A stretch of DNA of 50,533 nucleotides from Verrucomicrobiota bacterium (GTDB lineage Bacteria > Verrucomicrobiota > Verrucomicrobiia > Limisphaerales > JACPZS01): NCBI GenBank assembly GCA_016195385.1, contig JACPZS010000143.1:1-50533 (forward strand), written 5' to 3'. The translations under genes were made by a program, and so were the position numbers. Below, one piece after another: positions 23,801 to 32,700 of the stretch. The notes beneath the pieces were generated by a model that made no database searches, was not told the DNA's origin, and was given only the letters and a program-made list of their open reading frames with translations. Every line of letters starts with the position of its first letter. The stretch's first letter is position 1.

Positions 23801-24970
23801 ATGCCACCTGATTCCCGGCAAAGCTCCAAGGCAAGTTTATTGCTTTGGCTTTACGTGACGATTGCCGGATCAATGCTGCTGCGATTGAGCATCTTCGATT
23901 TCGAGAGTGGAGATTATCACCTTTTCCTCAGCAATTGGTATGATTTCTTCGTCCAGCATGGGCGCTGGCAAGGGCTGGGAGAATTGACGGAAGAGGTTGC
24001 CAACTATCCGCCGCTTTACATGTATTTTGTGTCATTGAGCACGTTGCTGCCGCTGCCCAAGCTTTACGCGATCAAGCTTTTCTCCGTGGCGGCGGATTAC
24101 CTGGCGGCTTGGTATGTCTGGTGGCTGGTGCGCCGGGAGTTCCCGGCCGGCCGCCGGGCTTGGGCCACCGTGACGGCCTTTTTGTTCTTGCCGACCGTGG
24201 TCATGAACAGCGCGCTTTGGGGACAGTGTGACATGATGTACACTGGCGGATTGCTCGCCTCTCTTTTCTATCTCATGGAGAAACGTCCGGTAGCGGCGCT
24301 CGTGGCCTTTGGTTTTTCTTGTTCGCTAAAGCCGCAAGCCATTTTCTGGTGTCCGCTGCTTGCCGGCCTGTTGGTAGCGGGGCGACTTCCCTGGAAGAAG
24401 ATTTGGATTCCCGCAACTGTCTATGCCGCCTGGGGCATCCCCGAAATACTGGCTGGCCGGCCTGTGCTGCATGTGCTGGGGCACTGGGGCCGGGTAAAAA
24501 ACCTGTCCGGCCTGACCCTCGGAGCCACCAATTGGTATCAATGGGTATTCGAGCAGCAGCCGGAAATCTTCTGGCTGGCAGGAATTGTTTTGACGGTTAC
24601 TGCCACCGCGTTCTTTGTGTTGTGGGTCTGCGAAGGTCCGGCGGCTGGGCTTGGCGAGGCGCAATGGTTGGTTTCACTGGCCATGCTTTCATTACTATTT
24701 CCGCCTTTCCTGCTGCCCGGAATGCACGAGCGCTACTTCTTTGCAGCGGATGTGTTATCAGTTGTCTATGCGTTTTACGTGTCGCGCGGATTTTGGGTCA
24801 TGCTTTTGATTCAATTTGCCTCGGCGTTCACATATCTTCCTTATTTATTCCGTCAAGAGCCAGTTCCACGGTGGTTGCTGCCGTTTCCAATTCTGGCCGC
24901 CATCGGATTGGTGATAAAGAGCCTGGTCGAGCCGGTGAGCAATCGACCTGAAAGCGAGAATCCAATATGA
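23801..24970 (+). CDS. integral membrane glycosyltransferase-like protein (GT-C, mannosyltransferase type)
   Basis: 389 residues from the ATG at 23801; TTG at 23786 is an alternative. About nine membrane segments. The first outside loop has SIFDFESGDYHLFLSNWYD, an acidic D/E-x-D pattern placed as in GT-C enzymes, then VANYPPLYMYF. WGQCDMMYTGG, CSLKPQAIFWCPLL and LLPGMHERYFFAADVL recall the PIG-M/ALG-type membrane mannosyltransferases. These use polyprenyl-phosphate sugars as donors outside the membrane. The next gene, a dolichol-phosphate-mannose-synthase-like GT2, overlaps by four bases (ATGA) and would make such a donor. Confidence 0.8.
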   Translation: MPPDSRQSSKASLLLWLYVTIAGSMLLRLSIFDFESGDYHLFLSNWYDFFVQHGRWQGLGELTEEVANYPPLYMYFVSLSTLLPLPKLYAIKLFSVAADYLAAWYVWWLVRREFPAGRRAWATVTAFLFLPTVVMNSALWGQCDMMYTGGLLASLFYLMEKRPVAALVAFGFSCSLKPQAIFWCPLLAGLLVAGRLPWKKIWIPATVYAAWGIPEILAGRPVLHVLGHWGRVKNLSGLTLGATNWYQWVFEQQPEIFWLAGIVLTVTATAFFVLWVCEGPAAGLGEAQWLVSLAMLSLLFPPFLLPGMHERYFFAADVLSVVYAFYVSRGFWVMLLIQFASAFTYLPYLFRQEPVPRWLLPFPILAAIGLVIKSLVEPVSNRPESENPI

Positions 24971-25776
24971 AGCTGGGTGTCGTCGTCCCGGTCTTCAACG
25001 AGGTAAGCCAGCTTGCCGGCACGATTGAGCGGTTGCGTCAGTTGTTATTGGAGCAACACTTTCCCCACTGGCAAATTACCATCGCCAACAATGCTTCCAC
25101 CGATGGCACGCACGAACTGGCCGAAGATCTCTGCAAACAATATGGGAACGTCCGACTTATTCATCTGGATGAAAAAGGACGCGGGCGTGCTCTGAAAAAA
25201 GTCTGGCTCGAAAGCGAGGCGGACATCCTCACTTATATGGATGTCGATCTTTCGACAGATTTATCGGCGTATGTTCCATTGGTCGAATCTTTGACCAGCG
25301 GGCAGTTTGACCTGGCTGTCGGCTCCCGGCTGCTGGCGGCGTCACAAACCAATCGCGGGTTCAAGCGCGAGTCTATTTCGCGCGGTTACAATTGGCTCGT
25401 GAAGGCATTCTTTCACACCCGGTTTTCCGATGCACAATGCGGCTTCAAGGCCATCACGCGTCAGGCGGCGCAGGAGCTTTTGCCTCTGGTGGAAGATACC
25501 GGTTGGTTTTTTGACACCGAGCTACTGGTACTGGCCGAGAAGCTGGGCTATCGCATCTGCGATCTTCCCGTGCGCTGGACCGATGATCCCGACAGCCGGG
25601 TGAAAATCGTCCCCACCGCCATTGATGATGTGAAAGGGTTGATTCGTGTTTGGCGCAATTTCAAGCAGGGAAAATATCCCGCGAATCGTGAACACTTGGT
25701 AGAGCTTCGCAATGCGACATCGTCTTCGGTTGCGAGGACGGGAAACCCACGCCCCGCAGTCCAAGGTCGGAGTTGA
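24967..25776 (+). CDS. GT2 glycosyltransferase, polyprenyl-phosphate sugar synthase type
   Basis: 269 residues. GVVVPVFNEVSQLAGTIERL starts a GT-A fold; ITIANNASTDGTHELAEDL is the nucleotide-sugar site and YMDVDLSTDLSAY holds the D-x-D metal motif. FSDAQCGFKAITRQAAQELL and GWFFDTELLVLAEKLGYRI are typical of dolichol-phosphate mannose/glucose synthases. No membrane helices. It would load a sugar onto a polyprenyl phosphate for the membrane enzyme encoded just upstream. The last ~20 residues read into the dispersed repeat after the gene, so the natural C-terminus may have been altered by a repeat insertion. Confidence 0.9.
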   Translation: MKLGVVVPVFNEVSQLAGTIERLRQLLLEQHFPHWQITIANNASTDGTHELAEDLCKQYGNVRLIHLDEKGRGRALKKVWLESEADILTYMDVDLSTDLSAYVPLVESLTSGQFDLAVGSRLLAASQTNRGFKRESISRGYNWLVKAFFHTRFSDAQCGFKAITRQAAQELLPLVEDTGWFFDTELLVLAEKLGYRICDLPVRWTDDPDSRVKIVPTAIDDVKGLIRVWRNFKQGKYPANREHLVELRNATSSSVARTGNPRPAVQGRS

Positions 25777-25870
25777 CACGGCTAGTACGAATTTACACGG
25801 ATTGAATCCGTGATAATCGGTGAAATCCGTGTCGCTCGTTTGAGGTCGGAATTTGATCAAGGTGCGCGAA
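25750..25870 (+). repeat. ~120-bp dispersed repeat, copy A (contains the 38-bp unit at 25796-25833)
   Basis: From CGCCCCGCAGTCCAAGGTCGG to GGTGCGCGAA this segment aligns with 26072-26179. The core CACGGATT-g-AATCCGTG is a palindrome with a one-base centre. It overlaps the 3' end of the GT2 gene and supplies its last codons and stop. The 25777-26765 gap (about 1 kb) consists largely of such repeats: this copy, the palindrome at 25898-25958, copy B, and a tandemly repeated stretch at 26230-26480. Confidence 0.75.
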
Positions 25871-25897
25871 AAGATATAACACCGTGGTGCTGAATTT

Positions 25898-25958
25898 CGG
25901 CTCACGAGGACGTTCGCCCTCCCATTTAAAACCGGGAGGGCGAGGCTCTGGCGAGCCG
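25898..25958. repeat. REP-like imperfect palindrome
   Basis: CGGCTC (25898-25903) and CGCCCTCCC (25915-25923) pair with GGGAGGGCG (25934-25942) and GAGCCG (25953-25958), around an AT loop and an internal bulge. The phrase GGACGTTCGCCCTCCC is similar in style to dispersed elements of this phylum. It lies between the two copies of the longer direct repeat and is not followed by a T run on either strand. Confidence 0.65.
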
Positions 25959-26071
25959 TTGCTTTGGAGTGCGATGGCTCGCCACCACTTTGGCTGTAGG
26001 ACGTTCAAGAAGCATGTTTACTCGCTGGCGATGAGCGAAATGGAAAACGGGTCCATGGAAAACGGGTCCAG

Positions 26072-26179
26072 CGCCGCAGGCCAAAGTCGGCGTGACACGG
26101 ATGACACAGATTTGCACGGATTGAATCCGTGATAATCGGTGAAATTCGTGTCGTTCCGTTTGAGGTCTGGGTGCGCGAA
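26072..26179 (+). repeat. ~110-bp dispersed repeat, copy B (38-bp unit at 26115-26152)
   Basis: Matches copy A from CGCCGCAGGCCAAAGTCGG through GGTGCGCGAA with scattered substitutions. Within the 38-bp core only one base differs (GAAATTCG for GAAATCCG). Just upstream, AAAACGGGTCCA occurs twice at 26044-26055 and 26059-26070, a small 15-base tandem duplication. Confidence 0.75.
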
Positions 26180-26483
26180 GACGCTTACCCTCCCGGTCGA
26201 AATGTTGCAAATGGGCGATTTTGGGGCAGATAACGTGTCGCGGATCGTTATTAAGGTTTTAGTGGTTAAAAATGTCCAGTCGCGGATCGATCACAGTCCA
26301 TTGTTCGCCGATTTGATACGATTGTTCGCGGTTTTGAAAACGTCGCGGATCGATTTGATCTCATTATTCGCGAATTTGGCAGGGTTGTTCGCAACTTTGA
26401 AGGCGTCGCGCATCGATTTGAATCCGCTGTATGCCAATTTGATCGCGTCGCGGATCGATCTGGCTGCGTTGCAGGCCGTTTAG
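26139..26483 (+). CDS. possible small repeat protein, 21-residue tandem repeats
   Basis: The frame from 26139 encodes 114 residues. From about residue 48 it runs as near-repeats SRIDHSPLFADLIRLFAVLK, SRIDLISLFANLAGLFATLK, SRIDLNPLYANLIA, SRIDLAALQAV: blocks of 21 residues with Leu every few positions, so a helical or coiled-coil stack if translated. At DNA level the marker is GTCGCGGATCGAT, five times between 26236 and 26460. The start overlaps repeat copy B and no ribosome-binding site is evident. It may be only a DNA tandem repeat with an accidental frame. The remainder of the gap, to 26722, shows nothing clear. Confidence 0.3.
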   Translation: MKFVSFRLRSGCAKTLTLPVEMLQMGDFGADNVSRIVIKVLVVKNVQSRIDHSPLFADLIRLFAVLKTSRIDLISLFANLAGLFATLKASRIDLNPLYANLIASRIDLAALQAV

Positions 26484-26722
26484 CATTGGCTGTTCACCAG
26501 TTCGATTGTGCCGCGCGGCGACTGGGATTGTTTGGGGATCGACTGAGTGCCATCGCACACCATGCGTCTGGTGATGGGGATCGGTTTTGAATTATCCCGC
26601 CCCAATTTGCTGGCTAGGCTGGGAGGACGGGTACGAAGTTTAGCGTGCCGCCATCGGCACACGCGTGTTTTCATACGACGGCCTGCTCAGTGCGGATTCT
26701 CAGCCGGGGCCGGCATGACTCA

Positions 26723-26780
26723 GCAGTTGCCACGCGGCGCTTTCACGGTAACTTCTCGCCCAAGCATGCACATGTTGAAA
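26723..26780 (+). repeat. copy 2 of the ~59-bp dispersed sequence, at a gene start
   Basis: Aligned to 16472-16530: GCAGTTGCC, GC..GCTTT, ACTTCTCGCCC, ACA.GTTGAA are shared. This copy contains the ATG codons at 26766 and 26772 that begin the signal peptide of the giant surface protein, so the repeat is the 5' leader and first codons of a gene. Other genes of the genome may carry the same leader. Confidence 0.55.
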
Positions 26781-29700
26781 TGGTTGGGCGAAAAAATTTA
26801 CTGGCTGGCTCTTATGCCGGCCATGCTTTCTTCGGCTTCAGCGGCCACGCTCGTCTCCTCCAATTCCACCTGGAAGTTTTTCAAAGGAACCACCGAGGCA
26901 TCCGCCCCCGACTCCACCGCCTGGCGTAAAACCGCTTTTGACGACACCGCGTGGCCAAGCGGTCCCGCGACGTTTTACTACGGCGAGAATTTTACCGGCA
27001 CGCTGGTCGCCGACATGCAGAACAAATACTCGACACTGTTTCTGCGACAGGCGTTCGTCGTGAACAATCTCGCCGCACTCGCGAGCCTCGAACTAAACGC
27101 CGTCTGCGACGATGGTTTCATCGCCTGGATCAACGGCGTCGAAGTCGCGCGCAACAACGCGCCGGCGGGCGAGCCGCGTTTCAACTCGTTTTCCGCCGCG
27201 AACATCCCCGAGCCGGTCGCGTACACGATTTATCCACTGCCCGCTCTCAACACCTTTCTCGTGCCGGGAACGAACCTGCTGGCCGTGCAAGTGTTCAACA
27301 CCGCCCTGACGAGCAGCGACATCGTGTTCGATGCCGAACTTGACGCGATTGCACGCGACAATGTTGGCCCGGCGGTGGTGAAAATTTCGCCCGCACCCGG
27401 CGACATTGGCAGCCTGACGCAAATCACGGTCACGTTTAGCGAGCCGGTGCTCGGTATCGATGCCAGTGATCTAATGTTGAACAGTGACGTGGCTGAGAGC
27501 GTGACGGGCGCCGGCGCAACGTACACCTTCTCGTTCCCGCAGCCGGAGTTTGGCTTCGTGCAGATTTCCTGGAACCCGATGCACGGCATCACCGACATGG
27601 CGAATCCTCCCAACGCTTTCGCCGGCACGGGCGCGGATGCGACGTGGAGCTACCATCTGATCGATCCCGACGCGCCGACGGTTCAGGCGCTGCATCCTCC
27701 CGCCGGATTGACGGTGAGGCAGCTTGCGCGCATCGAAATGCAATTCACCGAGCCGGTTGGCGGCGTCACGGCGACGGATCTTTTAGTCAACGGTGTTCCA
27801 GCCACGAATGTCACCGGCGTCGCGGATGGCCCGTACGTGTTTGAATTTCCGTCGGTCAGCAACGGCCTCGTCCAAGTCGCGTGGGCCGCCGGGCACGGCA
27901 TCACCGATTTGTCCGTGTCATCGAACCGGTTTGCGGGCGGCGCATGGCAATACACCGTCGCGCCGGCCGCGTCAGCCGGCGACGTCATCATCAACGAGTT
28001 CGTCGCCGAAAACATCAACGGCTTGAAAGACGAGGACGGCCAGGCGGAGGATTGGATCGAGCTTTTCAATCGCGGAACAGCAGCGGTGGACCTCGCTGGC
28101 TGGTCGCTCACGGACAATCCCGACGAACCGGGCCAATGGAGTTTTCCGGCAATCACGCTAGCACCGAAACAATTTCTCATCGTGTTCGCTTCGGGAAAAG
28201 ACCGGCGTCCCACTGCTGCTGGCGGCCGTTTGCATACAAATTTCAAACTCAATCCCAGCGGCGAATACCTCGGACTGTTCAGTCCGGATTCGCCGCGTCA
28301 AGTGGTGAGTGAAATCGCGCCGGCATTTCCCGAGCAACGGATTGATTATTCGTTCGGCCGCGACAGCGCGGGCTTGTGGCGTTACTACCAGACGCCGACG
28401 CCGGGCGCGGCCAACGGCGCCAGCAATATTGATGGCGTGGTCGCGCCCGTGCATTTCAGTGTCGAGCGCGGGTACTTCAAGCTGCCGTTCAACCTCACGC
28501 TTTCGACCTCGACGCGCGGCGCGACGATTCGATACACGTTCGATGGCAGCGAACCGACGGAAACGAACGGCACAGTTTACACGGAGCCGATTTTCATGGG
28601 TTCAACTCGCATTGTGAGAGCGGCGGCCTTCAAGGGCAACGCCCTGCCGTCGGAAATCGCCACGCACACTTATCTCTTTAATCTGCCGGCCAGTCAGCGC
28701 GCTTTGCCCGTGCTCTCGCTGGTGACGGCCACGAACAATCTCGTTGGCCGGACGGGCATCAGCGGCATCAGCGGCGGCACCTACGCGAGCGACGGAACCT
28801 GGAAGGTCAAAAACAAGACCAACGATTTCTACAATCCCATCAAAAAAGGCATCGCTTGGGAGCGGCCGGTGTCAATCGAGTTCATCCGGCCGGAAGACAA
28901 CCGCGGATTTCAGGTGGAGTGCGGCATTCGCATTCATGCCAGCGATTATTTCCGCCCGCGGATGCACGCCAGCGACAAATTTTCCTACACGCTGTTTTTC
29001 CGCAGCGACTATGGCGCTGGCCGGCTGGTTTATCCGTGGTTTGCGCCCAGTGTCGTGAATGAATTTGACGAAGTCGTTTTGCGCGCCGGCTCCAACGATC
29101 CCAACAACCCGTTTCTGCGCGACCAATTGATTCGCAGCCTCTCGGCGGATCTCGGAGCGGTCGCCAGTCACGGCAATTTTGTGAGCCTGTTCATCAACGG
29201 CAAATACGTGAAGTACTACAATCCGTGCGAACGCATTGAAAAACGCTTTTGCCAGGAATGGCATGGCGGCGGCGGGGTTTGGGACGTGCGCGAGCAGTTC
29301 GGCCAGATGATCGACGGCAATTCCACGACCTGGGACGCGATGATGAGCATCATCAATGCGCGAAGTTTTGCCGCGCAGACGAATTACCTCGAAGCCGCGC
29401 GCCGCATTGATCTGGTCAACTTCATCGAATACCTGCTGCCGCTGATCTATGGCGACACCGGCGACTGGCCGGAGAACAACTGGCGCGCGGGACGCGAGCG
29501 CGTGGCCGATGGCAAGTGGCGGTTCTACATCTGGGATGCCGAGTGGTCATGCGGATTCAACAATCCGGTCACGCACAACACTCTCACGTCGCAACTCGCC
29601 GGCGGGTCGGAAATCGCGACGATTTACAAAAAGCTCAAAGTCAATCCCGAGTTCCGCGTGCTCTTCGCGGATCGCGTCCACAAACATTTTTTCAACGGCG

Positions 29701-32700
29701 GCGCCCTGACGGACGAAAAAATCCGCGCGCGTTACGAAGAACTGAAAACTCCACTGCGTGGGGCGATCGCCGGCTTCGACGACACGATCGGCACGGCGTG
29801 GATCCCGAAACGGCGCGCGTCTTTGATGAACCATTTGAACGCCGCCGGCTTGATCGGCTCCTCGAACGCGCCCGTCTTCGCGCAGTTTGGCGGACGCGTC
29901 CCGCGCGGGTTCGCCCTCACGATGACGACCGCGGCGACCAACGGGATAATTTATTTCACGACCAACGGTCTCGATCCGCGCGTGCCCTTCACCAGTCAAG
30001 TCGTCGCCAGCGCGGCGACATACGCCGCCGCGTCACCTCTTGTGCTGGACAACGCCACCCTGGTTCAGGCGCGAACGCTGGACGGAACGAATTGGAGCGC
30101 ACTGACCGAAGCCACCTTTCAAGTCGCCGAACTTCGTTCGCCGCTGCGCATCACGGAAATCATGTATGATCCACCCGGCGACGACGCGTACGAGTTCATG
30201 GAATTGCAGAACACCGATGCCGCACCGATAAATTTGAGCGGAGTCACTTTGCAGGGAGTGAGCTTCCGTTTTCCCGAAGGCGCGACGCTCGCGGGTGGCG
30301 CGCGGCTCGTGTTGGGTTCGGATGTAAATCCGGCGGCGTTCACGCAACGCTACCCTGGCGTGGCGGTCGCCGGCAGATTCAGCGGCAGTCTGGCGAACCA
30401 CGGCGAGCGGCTCACGTTGCTGGATCGCACCGGACAGACCATCGTTTCGGTGGACTATCAAGACAGCGCGGGCTGGCCTGCGGCCGCGCACGGCGAAGGA
30501 TTCTCGCTGGAAATCATCGACCCGAATGGTGATCCGGACGATCCGGCCAACTGGCAGGCGAGCGCGCAAGCCGGCGGATCGGCCGGCGCGGCAAATGTCA
30601 TTCCGAATTTGCCCAGTGTCCGGCTCAACGAAGTGATGGCGGCGAACGTATCGTCGGTGAAGAACGGAACGAAATATTCGGACTGGATCGAGTTATTCAA
30701 CGCAGGCTCCAACACGGTGTCGCTCACGGACTGGAGCCTGAGCGATGACGGCGATGCGCGGAAATTTGTGTTTCCGTCCGGTCTCAATATTCCCGCGCGC
30801 GGCTATCTCGTGGTGTGGTGCGACGCAGCGACGGACACGCCCGGCTTGCACAGCGGCTTCGCACTCAACCAGAGCGGCGAAAGCCTGTTCTTGTTCGACG
30901 ACCGCACGAATCGCATCGACGCCGTCAGTTTTGGACTACAACTCGCGGACTTATCCATCGGCCGCACCGACGCGGCGGACACATGGCAACTGACGAGACC
31001 AACGCCGGGCAGTGAAAACGAAGCCGCCCCGCTCGCGCCGTCGAGTGGCCTTGTCATCAACGAATTCATGGCCAACCCCGCGCCAGGTGATGAGGACTGG
31101 ATCGAGTTATTCAATGCCGACAAAAATTTTCCGGTAGCTTTACGCGGACTGCACTTGAGCACCAGCAACGCGCTGTTCCAGATTACCTCGCTGTCCTTCG
31201 TCGCGCCGGGCGGCTTCGCGCAATTGTTCGCCGATGAAAAACCCGGCCCGGCGCATCTCGACTTCAAATTGCCCGCGAGCGGCGGCGTCATCGTGCTCGC
31301 CGACGAGGCGGGCGCGGAAATTAATCGCGTGAGCTACGGCCCCCAAGGCGAAAACGTTTCATACGGCCACCTGCCCGACGGTGACGGCGCGTTCGTCATT
31401 TTCTCTAACAGCGCGAGTCCCGGCGCCAGTAATTACCAGCGCACCTATGCCGGGGCGTACTTGAACGAAGTCCTCGCACGCAATGAGTCGCTGCCGGACC
31501 CGGCAACGGGACGCGTGATCGATTGGATCGAGTTCTACAATCCGAACGACACGGTCTTTGATTTTTCGGGCATGAGTTTGAGCGTGGACAAGCCATCACC
31601 CGGCGAGTGGCTCTTCCCGGCCGGAACGAAACTCGTGGCGCGCGGCTATCTCGTGATCCGCTGTGATAGTTTAAGCCCGATTTCCTTCGAGCCGGGCGCC
31701 GATTTGAATTGCGGACGCTCGCTGGCCGGCGAGAGCGGCGGCGTGTTCTTGTTTAACGCGGCGGGGCAACTGGTGGATTCAGTCGAATACGGTTTTCAAA
31801 TCGTGGATCAGTCGATCGGCCGCGACGGTGGCGATTGGAATCTACTGACAACTCCGACACCGGGCACAAAAAATTCCGCCGCCGCCGCGTTGGGGGCCAG
31901 CGCGAATCTGCGCTTGAACGAGTGGCTGGCGAATCCGGCCAGCGGCGACGACTGGTTTGAAATTTTCAACCTCGACGCGCTGCCGGTGCGACTCGGCAAC
32001 CTCTTTCTCTCCGACGATCCGTCGATCCACGGCCAGACGAATTTTTCCATCGCGCCGCTCAGTTTCGTTTCGCCACACGGCTGGGTGAAATTCGAGGCCG
32101 ACGGACAACCGGAGCAAGGACGTCACCACACGCCGTTCCGACTCGACGAGCACGGCGGCACGCTGCGACTCTACGACACCATTTTTCGGGTTATTGATTC
32201 CATCGACTTCAGCGCGCAATCGCCGGGGATTTCGGAAGGACGATTTCCGGACGGCACGGCGAACATCGTGCGATTTTCAGGCACAGCGTCGCCTGGCGCG
32301 GCCAACTACCTGCCGCTAACCAATGTGGTAATCAACGAAGTGCTCACCCACACCGACCCGCCGCTGGAGGACGCGATCGAGTTGTTCAACACCACGCTGC
32401 AGCCGCTGGACATGGGCGGTTGGTTTCTGAGCAACACCGTGGACAATTTCAAAAAGTTCCGCATCCCGAACGGCACGACAATTCCGGCGCGGGGCTACAA
32501 AGTTTTTTATGAATTTGAGTTCAACCCCAGCCCTGGCTTGGCAACCAGCTTCACGCTGAACTCGGCCCACGGCGACGAAGTGAACCTCAGCAGCGCCGAC
32601 GTCAGCGGGAATTTGACTGGCTTTCGCGCGCGGCAAATTTTTGGCGCGGCGGAGAATTCAGTTTCGTTTGGACGCCATCAAACGAGCGTGGGCGAGGATT

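Noticed and set aside
26547..26765. Upstream extension of the giant surface protein
   Set aside because: Would place 73 Arg-rich residues before the signal peptide and crosses a dispersed repeat.
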